From contig JAEUKK010000206.1 of NCBI GenBank assembly GCA_016792625.1, positions 1 through 41,618 on the forward strand: a stretch of DNA of 41,618 nt, read 5' to 3'. This document shows positions 1-11,630 of the stretch, piece by piece. The notes beneath the pieces were generated by a model. The model did no database searches. It saw only the letters and a list, made by a program, of their open reading frames with translations, and was not told the DNA's origin. How positions within the stretch are numbered: position 1 is the stretch's first letter; each line of letters starts with the position of its first letter. The DNA comes from Deltaproteobacteria bacterium (GTDB taxonomy: Bacteria; Myxococcota_A; UBA796; UBA2385). The position numbers and the translations under genes were made by a program.

Positions 1-84
1 CACGCCCCGCGAGGCCGCGCGCGGGCGCTGCATCAAGGGCCATGACAGCCGGCGTACCAGACACCGAGCGCGTGGCGGGGCTCA

Positions 85-102
85 CCATACGCACGGGTAT
101 GG
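85..102 (-). terminator. Small hairpin downstream of the lipoprotein gene
   Basis: A perfect 6-bp inverted repeat, CCATAC and GTATGG around a 6-nt loop, lies about 36 nt beyond the stop of the minus-strand lipoprotein gene. There is no T-run after it, so a role in termination is only a guess. The remainder of positions 1-137 shows no convincing gene. Confidence 0.25.
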
Positions 103-137
103 CTGCGGGAGTTGTGCCGGGGTTCGTTTACAGGCCC

Positions 138-560
138 TCAGCGCTCGAGCCGCAGCTCGCCGCGCAGCCCGCCCGCCTGCTCGGGGTAGGAGAAGGTGCA
201 GTCACCGACCAGCACGGTGTCTTCACCTTCGAGCCGGCCGGTGAGCGTCAGATCGAAGGCCACGGTGGAGTCGGTCGCCGCGGTCTCGGCCACGCGCAGG
301 GGAGAGCGCAGCTCGACGCTGCTGTCGGCGCGGTCGCCGTCCATCTCGCCGATAAAGGCCGTGCCGTCGTACATGTCGACGGCGACCTCGCCCTCGAGGG
401 TGGCGCCCTCGCCGTCGGCCACGTTCACCGTGATGGCGCTCGTGTAGCCATAGCGCGCGTCTTGGAAGTCGCAGCTGCCGACCCACTCACCGGAGAGGTC
501 AGACGCGCAGCCGCTGAGCGCGGCGGCAGAGAGGACGGCGGGGGCGAACAGGCGGCTCAC
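138..560 (-). CDS. Small predicted lipoprotein of unknown function
   Basis: 140 aa. The N-terminus has a short hydrophobic stretch ending in a lipobox (LSGC, Cys18), so the protein is predicted to be lipidated and held at the periplasmic face of a membrane. The mature part begins SDLSGEWVGSCDF and reads like a small beta-rich domain with alternating polar and hydrophobic residues; it has two further cysteines (in GSCDF and GDCTF) that could form a disulfide. The start is GTG at 558-560, preceded on the minus strand by AAGGAG at suitable spacing. It is divergent from the metallophosphoesterase at 688, with 127 bp between. I do not recognise a named family; the 'GxW.G.C' opening resembles many small secreted lipocalin-like proteins, but that is only a resemblance. 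Confidence 0.75.
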   Translation of the reverse strand: MSRLFAPAVLSAAALSGCASDLSGEWVGSCDFQDARYGYTSAITVNVADGEGATLEGEVAVDMYDGTAFIGEMDGDRADSSVELRSPLRVAETAATDSTVAFDLTLTGRLEGEDTVLVGDCTFSYPEQAGGLRGELRLER

Positions 561-641
561 GGGGGCTCCTTGCCGAGGGATGCGGCAAGTTCGCCCCGGG
601 GCCCGCCCGTGTCAAGGCGCGCTGGCCGCGGGCGCTGGGTC

Positions 642-655
642 GGGTAGCCCGGCGG
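642..655 (+). promoter_or_regulatory. GTAG variant of the recurrent upstream element
   Basis: GGGTAGCCCGGCGG lies 42 nt upstream of the metallophosphoesterase ATG. It resembles the GTTAG-type element found before carB, the Nfu gene and others, but has GTAG instead of GTTAG. It is assigned by pattern only. Confidence 0.25.
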
Positions 656-687
656 TGGCGGGCCCCGCGGGCCGCCGGGGGGCGGCG

Positions 688-1884
688 ATGTCTGGGGCGT
701 TCGACTGGCGGCTGTTGGGCTTCCTGCTGTTCGTGATGAGCGTGCAGGTCAGCGGCTTCATCTACCTGCACCGGCGGCTGCGCGCGGCGGCGGCCACGCT
801 CGCGCCCCGGGCCGCCCCTGCGCTCAAGTGGGTGGTCGGCGCGCTGTTCTTGCTGCAGCTGCTCAGCTTCTCGCTCACCCGCAGCGGCTTTTCGGGCCCG
901 GTGGCCGGCGCGCTCTTCTGGTCGGCCTATGTGCTCTTTGGCGTGGTGGCGCTGGTCTTCGTCGGCACCCTGCTGGTTGACCTGGCCAGCGGCCTCGTGA
1001 CCTTGGCTGAGCGGGCGGGGCTCGGCGGGGCCCCCGACCCGGGCCGGCGGGCGCTGCTGCGCAGCTGGGCCCAGCTCGGCGTGGTCGGGGTCAGCGGCGC
1101 GCTCACCGCCGGGGGCTACCGGGCCGCCACCCGGGTGCCCGCGGTGACCGAGGTCGAGGTGCCGATCGCCGGGCTGCCGCCCGCCTTGGCCGGCTTTCGC
1201 ATCGCCCAGATCAGCGATGTGCACATCGGCCCGACGATCAAGGGCCCCTGGCTGCAGAAGGTGGTCGACGTGATCAACGACCTGGACGTTGATCTGGTCG
1301 CGGTGACCGGCGACTTGGTCGACGGCGACGCCGACGCGCTGGCCGATGACGTGGCCCCCCTCGGCCAGCTGCGCGCGCGCCACGGCGCCTTCTTTTGCAC
1401 GGGGAACCACGAGTACTACAGCGGCGTGGACGCCTGGGTCGACGCGGTGGCCGGCCTCGGCCTGCGCCCGCTGCTCAACGCCCACCAGCTGCTCGACCAC
1501 GACGGCGCCCGGGTGCTGGTGGCGGGGGTGACCGACCGCTCGGCCCACCGGGTGCGGCCCGACCACGCCAGCGACCCCGCCGCGGCCATCGCCGGGCGCG
1601 CGGCCGACGGCGACCTGCGCCTGCTGCTCGCCCACCAGCCGCGCAGCGCCTACCCGGCGGCGGCGCTGGAGTTCTTTCACCTGCAGCTCAGCGGCCACAC
1701 CCATGGTGGGCAATTCGCGCCCTTCTCCTTCTTCATCGGGCTCTTTCAGCCCTTCGCGGTCGGCTTGCACCGCCTCGGCTCGATGTGGATCTACACCAAC
1801 CGGGGCACCGGCTACTGGGGCCCGCCCAACCGCTTGGGCTCCCCCTCCGAGATCACCCTGCTGCGGCTGATCCCCGGCGATTGA
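688..1884 (+). CDS. Membrane-anchored calcineurin-like metallophosphoesterase (YkuE/YaeI type)
   Basis: 398 aa from the ATG at 688; a longer upstream reading is possible but low-complexity. About three hydrophobic segments (roughly residues 9-29, 46-66 and 72-100) and a fourth near 128-143 precede a catalytic domain from about 150. That domain has the full metallophosphoesterase signature: SDVH (Asp177, His179), GD (Asp209), GNHE (239-242), a His in LLAHQP (His316) and GHTHGG (336-341). These residues bind the two metal ions that hydrolyse phosphoesters. Family members with this arrangement act at the membrane on phospholipid-like or undecaprenyl-type substrates; the substrate here cannot be read from the sequence. 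It stands alone between a divergent lipoprotein gene and carB. Confidence 0.9.
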   Translation: MSGAFDWRLLGFLLFVMSVQVSGFIYLHRRLRAAAATLAPRAAPALKWVVGALFLLQLLSFSLTRSGFSGPVAGALFWSAYVLFGVVALVFVGTLLVDLASGLVTLAERAGLGGAPDPGRRALLRSWAQLGVVGVSGALTAGGYRAATRVPAVTEVEVPIAGLPPALAGFRIAQISDVHIGPTIKGPWLQKVVDVINDLDVDLVAVTGDLVDGDADALADDVAPLGQLRARHGAFFCTGNHEYYSGVDAWVDAVAGLGLRPLLNAHQLLDHDGARVLVAGVTDRSAHRVRPDHASDPAAAIAGRAADGDLRLLLAHQPRSAYPAAALEFFHLQLSGHTHGGQFAPFSFFIGLFQPFAVGLHRLGSMWIYTNRGTGYWGPPNRLGSPSEITLLRLIPGD

Positions 1885-2017
1885 GGCCGAGGGAGGGGGC
1901 GCGAGGGGCGGGCCCACCTCCCCGGGCATGGACCGGAGGGGCCGACCACCTTGAGGATGGCGTGCTGCGCGCTGTCTTCGGTGGTTGCACAGCCGTAACG
2001 ATGGGCGAGGGGAGAGG

Positions 2018-2032
2018 GCGTTAGCTGCGCCG
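2018..2032 (+). promoter_or_regulatory. GTTAG element upstream of carB
   Basis: GGCGTTAGCTGCGCC, with the A of TTAG 38 nt upstream of the carB ATG. It is one of seven GTTAG sites found ahead of gene starts. It could act as a -10-like element, since no convincing -35 sequence is seen at 17 nt; the role is inferred from recurrence only. Confidence 0.4.
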
Positions 2033-2060
2033 ACCCCTTTGACCCCACGTGGGAGCGCCC

Positions 2061-5248
<3,188 letters not shown>

Positions 5249-5252
<4 letters not shown>

Positions 5253-5905
5253 GCGGGGGCCCCGCCGCGCCGCTGCTGCTGGTCGGCGATGTGCACGGCT
5301 GCGCCGACGAGCTGGCCGACCTGCTCGCGCGGGCCCGGCCCTGTCAGCTCGTGCTGGTCGGCGATCTCTACACCAAGGGGCCCAACGCCCCCGGGGTCTG
5401 GCGCATCCTGCAGGCTGAGGGCGCGCGGGCGGTGCTCGGCAACCACGACCAGTGGCTGCTCGAGCACCCGTCTGAGGCGCTGGCCTTGGGCCTGCCGATG
5501 GCCGCGGTGCACGCGCTCTCGGCCTTGCCGCTGACGCTGGCCCTCGGCGGGATCACCGCGGTGCACGCCGGTCTACACCCGGTGGAGCGCGAGGCGGGCA
5601 CGAACCGCCGCCTCGCCACCACGGTGCGGCGCTGGCCCGACGACCGCGACCGCGCCGCCCCCTTCTGGTGGGAGCTGCTCTCGCCCGGCCCGCTGGTGGT
5701 CTATGGCCACGACGCCGCCCGCGGCCTGCAAGACCACCGGCCCCGCAGCCTCGGCCTCGACACGGGCTGCGTCTACGGCGGCGCGCTCACCGGCTACCGC
5801 GTGCAGCTCGATGATCCGCTCGGCGGGGCGCTGCTCTCGGTGCCCGCGGCCCGCGCCTACCGCCCGGTGGAGCGGGGGCAGCCGGGCTTGGGCTGGCGGG
5901 GCTAA
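5249..5905 (+). CDS. PPP-family metallophosphatase (ApaH/PrpE-like)
   Basis: 218 aa. The motifs are those of small bacterial phosphoprotein/diadenosine-tetraphosphatase enzymes: GDVHG (13-17), GDLYTKGP (38-45), GNHD (64-67), a His in VHAGLHP, then YGHD (152-155) and LDTGCVYGG (170-178). Together they form the two-metal site. Known relatives hydrolyse Ap4A or phosphoserine/threonine; which one applies here is not visible. The GTG start overlaps the carB TGA by 3 nt (GTGA), which suggests translational coupling to carB. That pairing has no obvious metabolic logic, though Ap4A and carbamoyl phosphate both belong to nucleotide metabolism. The gene converges on the kinase gene with 67 bp between; no clear hairpin is seen there. 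Confidence 0.88.
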
Positions 5906-5972
5906 GCGGCCTCTGGCGCGTCGTTTCGGGAGGGAGCGCTGGGCTCAACCGGCCCGCTTCCACTGGCCCGCC

Positions 5973-8900
5973 TCAGCCGGCGGCCTCGGCCAGGGCCGCG
6001 GCCCGCCCTGCGGCGCGGTGGTCGGCGTGGCGCCAGGCCCAGGTGGAGAGGGCCTCGACCGCGGCGCGGGCGTCTGGTGTTTTGCCCAAGCGGAGGGCCC
6101 GCCAGCCCCCAAAAGCCAGGGCCAACATCTGGAGATCGACGTGCTGCGCGCCATCTGCGGCGTGCGCGGCATAGCGCCAAGCGGCGGCGGCTTCGCCGAC
6201 CGAGGCCTGCCGCAGCAGGGTGGCCGCGGCCGAGAGCGGCGCGCACTCGCTGACCTCGGCGGCCTGCTGGGCCTCTTCGGCGCACTTGGCCGCCTCGGCC
6301 CAGGCCCGGCGGAGCAGCGCGGACTCACCCCGCAGCAGCGCGGCCCGGGCCATCGCTGGCGTGGCCGGACCGGGGCGGGGCGCGGGCGGCGGGCCCGGAT
6401 CGGGGCCGCCGAGGCAGAGCTGGAGCTCGGCGCGGGCGCACCAGGCCTCGCGCGCACGCTCGGCGCCGCAGGGGGGCAGCGGGCGCGCGGCGAGCTCGGC
6501 GGCGGGGGCGCGCTCACCCCCGCGGGTGGCGAGGCGCAGGCTGAGCGTGGTCCAGCGGGCGATCGGCTCGGGCGGGGTGCGCGCGCCGAGCCGGGCGTGG
6601 GCCGAGATGAGCAGCCGCCGGGCGGTGTTCGCCTCACCTTGGTCGAGGGCGAGGGCGGCCCGGCCCGCCTCGACGGCCAGCCAGCCGCCGCCGTGCACGT
6701 CGGCGAGGGCCAGCGCCAGATCGGGCTCGCGCAGCGCGCCTTGCAGCTGGCGGAGATCGTCCTCTGCGGCGTCAATCAGGCCGCGGCCCGCCCGGGCGCG
6801 GGCCCGGCTGAGCAACAAGCGCAGGCGGAGCGGCGCGGGCAGGGCCGGGGTTTGCAGGGCCCCGTGCACCTCTTCTTCGGCGAGGCGGAAGAGCCCGCGC
6901 GCCTCGGCGACCCGGGCCCGGGCGTCAGCGGCCAGCGGCGCGGCCCAGGGCGCCCGGCAGCGGCGGGCGGCCTCGCCGAGGCCGTGCACGGTAGCGTCGA
7001 GCTCATCTTCGCGGCCGAGATCGACGAGCAGGTGGGCCAAGGCCGCGCCTGCCCGCAGCGCGACCTCGGGCGGCGTCTCGGCGGCGCGGCAGAGGGCCGT
7101 CCAGCGCCGCAGGGCCTGGGCCCGGCCGGCCCGCTGCTCCAGCCGGCACTGCAGCAGAGCGACGAGGGCCTGGTCCTCGGGGCTCTGGGCCCTCCGCATG
7201 GCTTGCTCGACCAGATCGGCGCGCAGCGGGCCATCCCCGAGCAGGGAGAGCTCGGCCCGGGCCCAGGCCAGGGTGAAGCGCCGGCTGCGGTAGACCGGGT
7301 CTTTGGGGTCGCGGGCGAGGTGATCGACGAGGTGGAGCAGCTGGCGCGCCTCGGCGAGCTGACCCGCCTCCAAGGCGGCGGCGGCGGCGAGGATGGCCGG
7401 CCCGCGGGCGGCGGCGGGGCGGTGGCCGCGGGCGCGGTGGCGGGCCTCGGGCGCGCGGCCGAAGACCCCGGGCCAGCCCTTGGCGATCGCGTCAGCGAGG
7501 GCGTCCTCGGCGGCTTGCAGGTCGGGCAGCAGGGCCCGGGCCTGGGCGGCGAGGCCGGCGTGGCGCAGGCTCCACCGGTCCTCGCTGCGCTGCCAGAGCA
7601 GGCCCGCGCGCTCCCAAGCCGCCCGCGGCCCGAGCGCGTCGATGACCGCGGTGGGCACCGGCTCGGTGAGCAGGCCCAAGGGCAGGGCGTCGGCGCTCAG
7701 CGCGGGGTTGTTCGCCGGATCGGTGTGCCGGTGGGCCAGCTCGGTGGCCCGCTGGGGTGAGCCCCCCTCGGCGGGCGGGGCGGTGCCGGGCGCGAGCGCG
7801 GTGAACAGCTCGGCGAAGGGGCCGGCGGGCAGGTCACCCAGCGGCAGGCGGTGCACGCCGGGCGCCTCGCGCAGGCGCCGCAGCCAGGTGCGCGCGTCGA
7901 CGGCGACCCGCTGCTCATCGACGATCGCCAGGGTGTGCACGGGGCCCTGGCAGTGGCGGGGCAAGGCGGCCAGCAGCTGCAGGCTCAGGGCGTCGGCCAG
8001 CTCGAGGTCCTCGACCGAGAGCACGAGCGGGTGCGCCTGGGCGGCCCGGGACAGGGTGCGGGCCACCGCTTGGCAGAGCTCGGCCACCTCGGGCACCCCG
8101 GCGGCGAGGCCGGCGCTCGGCGGGCCGGGCAGGCCGGGCCAGGCTGCGCGCAGGGCGGCGGCGTCGGGCCCGAGCACGCGGGCCTGCTCGGCGGGGTCGT
8201 CAGGGCGCGAGAGCAGCTGGCGGAGCAGGTCTTCGGCGGCGGCGCCGGGTCGATCCCGGCCGGCGACCACGCGGAACACCCGCGCGCCGCGCACGGTGGC
8301 CCGGCGGTGCACCTGCTCGACCAGCCGGCGGCGGCCGCTGCCCGAGGGCCCCTCGATGAAGGTGAGCGAGGGGCTCTCGCCGAGCGCGCGCTCGAGGAGC
8401 GTGGCCAGCTCGCGCTCGCGGCCGACGAAGACCGGGCAGGTCGGCGGGGCGGCCGGGGCGCTGAGCACGCTGGGGTCGGCCAAGGCGGCGGCGACCTCGG
8501 CCATGCTCGGCCGATCCTCGGGGTAGAAGGCGCAGCATCGCTCGAGCAGGGCGCTGAGCGCCGGGGGCACCCGCGGCTCAGACAGGGCCGCCGGGGGGAT
8601 GCGCTGCAGGCACTGCAGCGAGACCCAGGCGCCGGGGCGGTCGGGCGTGCGGCGCGAGCCGAGGATGCCCTCGTAGAGCATCAGGCCGAGGGCGAAGACA
8701 TCGACGGTGGGCCCGGTGGGCAAGCCGGCCACCTGCTCGGGCGCCATAAACGGCAGGGTGCCCAGCACGGTGCCGGGGCGCGTCCAGCGCTCGGCGCCGA
8801 AGGGGAGCTGCACCACGCCAAAGTCGAGCACGGTGGGCGCGCCGTTGGCGTCGACCAGCACGTTGGTGGGCTTCAGATCGCGGTGGACGAAGCCCTCGCT

Positions 8901-9314
8901 GTGCAGGGCGGCGACCGCGGTGGCGAGGCGGGCGCCCAGGCGGCAGGCGAGGCGGCAGCGCAGGCTGATCTCGGCCGGCTCGCGCACCACGTGGGTGAAG
9001 CGGCGCCCCTCGACCACATCCATCGTGTACCAGGGGGTGCCCTCGTGCAGGCCCGCCTCGTGCACCCGCACCACGCCGGGCACGCGCACGGTGCGCAGCA
9101 GCTCGAACTCGCGGCCGAAGCGCTGGGTCTGCTCGCGGTCCTCGGTGTTGGCCAACTTCAGCGCCACCGGGCCCGCCGGCCGGCTCGCGTGCGGGGCGGC
9201 GTCGGGCGCGGCCTCGGCCAGCCACACGACCGCGGCGCCGCCGCGGCCCAGCTCACGCTGCAGCAGGTAGGGCCCGATCCGGTCGCCGGCCTTGAGGGGG
9301 AGGTCCTTGCGCAC
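5973..9314 (-). CDS. Ser/Thr protein kinase fused to an ATPase-like domain and a long helical repeat region
   Basis: 1113 aa from GTG at 9312-9314, chosen because GAGGG precedes it and because the kinase homology starts directly after (AGDRIGPYLLQRELGRGG). Kinase domain about 10-285: glycine loop GRGGAAVVWLA, Lys53 in VALKLAN, catalytic HRDLKPTN (144-151), DFG (164-166) and APE (191-193). A nucleotide-binding-like region follows at about 295-470: VGRERELATLL, a P-loop position reading GPSGSGRRR (322-330) and a Walker-B-like LVLSVEDLELAD. The P-loop Lys and Ser/Thr are both Arg, so ATP hydrolysis there is doubtful. Residues about 480-1113 are Ala/Leu/Arg-rich helical repeats of TPR-like character. 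No membrane segment is seen. This layout is common in myxobacterial signalling kinases. It starts 7 nt after the upstream lipoprotein gene and is probably cotranscribed with it. Confidence 0.9.
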   Translation of the reverse strand: MRKDLPLKAGDRIGPYLLQRELGRGGAAVVWLAEAAPDAAPHASRPAGPVALKLANTEDREQTQRFGREFELLRTVRVPGVVRVHEAGLHEGTPWYTMDVVEGRRFTHVVREPAEISLRCRLACRLGARLATAVAALHSEGFVHRDLKPTNVLVDANGAPTVLDFGVVQLPFGAERWTRPGTVLGTLPFMAPEQVAGLPTGPTVDVFALGLMLYEGILGSRRTPDRPGAWVSLQCLQRIPPAALSEPRVPPALSALLERCCAFYPEDRPSMAEVAAALADPSVLSAPAAPPTCPVFVGRERELATLLERALGESPSLTFIEGPSGSGRRRLVEQVHRRATVRGARVFRVVAGRDRPGAAAEDLLRQLLSRPDDPAEQARVLGPDAAALRAAWPGLPGPPSAGLAAGVPEVAELCQAVARTLSRAAQAHPLVLSVEDLELADALSLQLLAALPRHCQGPVHTLAIVDEQRVAVDARTWLRRLREAPGVHRLPLGDLPAGPFAELFTALAPGTAPPAEGGSPQRATELAHRHTDPANNPALSADALPLGLLTEPVPTAVIDALGPRAAWERAGLLWQRSEDRWSLRHAGLAAQARALLPDLQAAEDALADAIAKGWPGVFGRAPEARHRARGHRPAAARGPAILAAAAALEAGQLAEARQLLHLVDHLARDPKDPVYRSRRFTLAWARAELSLLGDGPLRADLVEQAMRRAQSPEDQALVALLQCRLEQRAGRAQALRRWTALCRAAETPPEVALRAGAALAHLLVDLGREDELDATVHGLGEAARRCRAPWAAPLAADARARVAEARGLFRLAEEEVHGALQTPALPAPLRLRLLLSRARARAGRGLIDAAEDDLRQLQGALREPDLALALADVHGGGWLAVEAGRAALALDQGEANTARRLLISAHARLGARTPPEPIARWTTLSLRLATRGGERAPAAELAARPLPPCGAERAREAWCARAELQLCLGGPDPGPPPAPRPGPATPAMARAALLRGESALLRRAWAEAAKCAEEAQQAAEVSECAPLSAAATLLRQASVGEAAAAWRYAAHAADGAQHVDLQMLALAFGGWRALRLGKTPDARAAVEALSTWAWRHADHRAAGRAAALAEAAG

Positions 9315-9321
9315 GCGGCCC

Positions 9322-9705
9322 TCAGCGCTTGCGCGGGGTGGGAGGGACCGGCGGCGCCGGGTCACCCGCATCGGCGTGCAGCCCAGCCTCGATCTCGGCG
9401 ATCTTGACCTGCAGCGCAGCGTCTTGGGCGACCAGCTCGGCGGCCAGCGCCTGCACCTGGGCGATGCGGGCCGCGCGCTGCTCGGGGCTGGCGTCGGCCT
9501 CGGCCCGCGCCGCGTCGGCCATGGCGGTGATCTGATTGGCCTTGGCCGCCAGGGCTTCGGCCTCAACCGCGAGGGCGGCGAGGGCGGCGGCCCGCGCGGC
9601 GGCGGGGCTGTCGGGAGGCGCCGGGTCATCGCCGCCCACCGCGCAGGCGGCGAGGAGCAGGGCGAGGGGAGCAACAGCCGAGGGGCGGGAGGAGAGGCGG
9701 CGCAT
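9322..9705 (-). CDS. Small coiled-coil lipoprotein upstream of the kinase
   Basis: 127 aa. A hydrophobic leader ends in a lipobox (LAAC, Cys21), followed by an acidic, Pro/Ala linker (VGGDDPAPPD). A long Ala/Glu-rich stretch (about 35-105) is probably helical and may form a coiled coil; it recalls small Lpp- or YfhG-like envelope proteins. The C-terminus is Pro-rich and basic (PPVPPTPRKR). The kinase gene begins 7 nt after the stop, so the two are likely one unit and this protein could be the envelope partner of the kinase; that is inference. The start is divergent from the flavin-reductase-like gene, with 72 bp between. Confidence 0.8.
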   Translation of the reverse strand: MRRLSSRPSAVAPLALLLAACAVGGDDPAPPDSPAAARAAALAALAVEAEALAAKANQITAMADAARAEADASPEQRAARIAQVQALAAELVAQDAALQVKIAEIEAGLHADAGDPAPPVPPTPRKR

Positions 9706-9777
9706 GGGGCGCGCCTATCGCCGGCGATGCGCCCAGGCAGCGCGCAGGCGGCGGGCTATCGGCCCGGCGGAGGTGCC

Positions 9778-10443
9778 ATGGCCCCGTCCCCCGCTGTGCT
9801 GCAGGCCGTCACCCCGGAAGACCACGCGCCGTCGGCGCTCTACCGGCTGATGATCGGCATGATCACGCCGCGGCCCATCGCCTGGGTCGGCACCCGGGGC
9901 GCGGATGGGGTCGACAACCTCGCGCCCTTCTCGTTCTTTATGGGCGTGGGCAGCGCGCCGCCGATGGTCGCCCTCTCGGTCGCCCGCGGCCCGGGGGGCG
10001 CCCTCAAAGACACCGCCCGCAACCTGCTTGCGCAGCGGGACTGCACCATCACCCTCCCCCAGGCGGGGGACCTCGGCTTGGTCGCGGCCTCGGGCGCCGC
10101 GGCCCCGCCCGCGCTGTCGGAGTTCGCGCTGCTCGGCCTCGAGAAGGTGCCGGCGACCCGGGTCGAGGCCTGCTGGCCCGCCGGCGCGCGCCTCGTGATG
10201 GAGGGGCGCCTGCACAGCCACCTCGACCTGGGCAGCACGCACCTCTTTGTTGTAGAGATCGTGCTTTTCCACGTCGACCCTGCGCTGCTGCGCGCGGCGG
10301 ACACGCCCCTCATCTCGAGCGCCGCCAACCAGCCGCTCTCGCGGCTCGGCGGCGCTGACTATGGCTTGCTCGGCGAGGTCTTGAGCGAGCCCATCCCATC
10401 CCTCGACGCGCTGCTCCGCCGCGCCCGCCCGGAGTCCCCATGA
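9778..10443 (+). CDS. Flavin reductase-like (FMN-binding split-barrel) protein
   Basis: 221 aa. The opening PSALYRLMIGMITPRPIAWVGTRGADGVDNLAPFSFF region has the landmarks of the flavin_reduct/DIM6 family: PRPIAWV, a Gly-Val-x-Asn-Leu-Ala-Pro-Phe-Ser-Phe-Phe stretch and the following PPMVALSV. Such proteins bind FMN and reduce flavins with NAD(P)H or act as flavoproteins of unknown substrate. The later part (ISSAANQPLSRLGGADYGLLGE) fits members that keep a 'P-L.R.GG..Y' tail. The ATG is preceded by GGAGG at 9769-9773. Its stop overlaps the next gene's ATG (ATGA), so the two are likely translationally coupled. Confidence 0.88.
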   Translation: MAPSPAVLQAVTPEDHAPSALYRLMIGMITPRPIAWVGTRGADGVDNLAPFSFFMGVGSAPPMVALSVARGPGGALKDTARNLLAQRDCTITLPQAGDLGLVAASGAAAPPALSEFALLGLEKVPATRVEACWPAGARLVMEGRLHSHLDLGSTHLFVVEIVLFHVDPALLRAADTPLISSAANQPLSRLGGADYGLLGEVLSEPIPSLDALLRRARPESP

Positions 10444-11630
10444 GCCGCGCCCGCTCCCTCTCCCGATTGGCCTCCTCGGGCCTGGCCTTGGTGGGCTTGG
10501 CCCTCGGCTTGGCCGCCTGCGGCGCTGATCCCAAAGACGACAGCGGCGCGGTGGTCGACGAGGGCCCTGAGCCCTTCGAGCTGCCCGCCGACCCGGCCCT
10601 GCCCGGCGTGCCGGTCGGCGTGCAGACGGCGACCCAAGACGGCGTGACGCTGGAGATCTGGTACCCGGCCAGCGACAGCGTCACCGGCGAGGTGGGCGAG
10701 GTGGTCGACTTCTCGGTCTTCGTGCCCCGCTCGGTCACCGATGTGATCGGCCCGGTCGACTTCCCGCTGCTGCCCACGGTCGCCGTGCGCGACGCGCCCC
10801 TGCGCCGCACCGATAGCCCCTGGCCGGTCATCTTGTTCAGCCACGGTTTTGGCGGCACCCGCCTGCAGTCGCTCGACTACGCCACGCACCTCGCCAGCCG
10901 CGGCTACGTCGTCATCGCCGCCGATCACGTCGGGCGGAGCATGGGCGATCTGCTGCCCTGCATGTTCTCTCCGGCGCTCGAGGGCTGTGATCTGACCGGC
11001 TTTAGCTCCGACCCCGGCCCGGCCGGGCTGACCGCCGCGCTGGCCTGGGCCGATGCCCAGGCGGCGGGCGGCTGGGCCGGCCAGATCGACCCCGACACCC
11101 TGGGCGTCTCGGGGCACAGCGCGGGCGGCGGCAGCACCAGCACCTTTGGAGAGGTCGAGCTCCGCGCCGACGCCCTGCTCAGCATGGCGGCGGGCGGCGA
11201 CGTGGCCCGTGAGGTGCCGATGATGCTCTTTGCGGGCTCCTGCGACGGCATCATCACCATCGAGGACGTGAGCGGCTCGCTCGACGGCCTCGCCGACGCC
11301 CAGCAGGTCACCATCCTCGGCGCGGGGCACCTCGCCTTCGCCGACCTCTGCGCGCTCGACCTGCTCGGGGTGGCCGAGCGGCAGCTCGAGGGCCGGGATG
11401 ACCTCAACCAGGGCATCTACGCGGGGCTGCTGCAGCTCGCGAGCGATGGCTGCAGCGGCGGCACCCCCGCGGTGGCCCGCAGCGAGTGTGAGGGCGGCTT
11501 CTTGCCGCTCGAGGACAGCGCTCCCCTAGTGCGCCACGTGCCGACCACCTTCTTCGACCTGCACCTGCGCGGGCAGGGCGCGCCGATCCAGCCGGGCACC
11601 TTGCCCTACACCGAGGTCAGCGCGCCTTAG
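10440..11630 (+). CDS. Lipoprotein alpha/beta hydrolase (PAF-acetylhydrolase-like)
   Basis: 396 aa. A signal sequence ends in a lipobox (LAAC, Cys27), followed by the acidic linker GADPKDDSG, so the enzyme is predicted to be anchored outside the cytoplasm. The fold is that of the dienelactone hydrolase/PAF-acetylhydrolase group: an oxyanion stretch FSHGFGG (133-139), a nucleophile elbow GHSAGG with Ser227, a probable acid Asp269 in AGSCDGI and a probable His297 in GAGHLAF. Several cysteines (173, 183, 268 and others) suggest disulfides. Natural substrates of such enzymes are short-chain esters or oxidised lipids; here it is unknown. The 3' end overlaps the convergent lipoprotein gene by 14 bp. 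Confidence 0.9.
   Translation: MSRARSLSRLASSGLALVGLALGLAACGADPKDDSGAVVDEGPEPFELPADPALPGVPVGVQTATQDGVTLEIWYPASDSVTGEVGEVVDFSVFVPRSVTDVIGPVDFPLLPTVAVRDAPLRRTDSPWPVILFSHGFGGTRLQSLDYATHLASRGYVVIAADHVGRSMGDLLPCMFSPALEGCDLTGFSSDPGPAGLTAALAWADAQAAGGWAGQIDPDTLGVSGHSAGGGSTSTFGEVELRADALLSMAAGGDVAREVPMMLFAGSCDGIITIEDVSGSLDGLADAQQVTILGAGHLAFADLCALDLLGVAERQLEGRDDLNQGIYAGLLQLASDGCSGGTPAVARSECEGGFLPLEDSAPLVRHVPTTFFDLHLRGQGAPIQPGTLPYTEVSAP

Noticed and set aside
9674..9674. Upstream start for the kinase gene at 9674
   Set aside because: That extension overlaps the lipoprotein gene in another frame and is Pro/Arg low-complexity; GTG at 9314 with GAGGG before it lies directly at the kinase homology.
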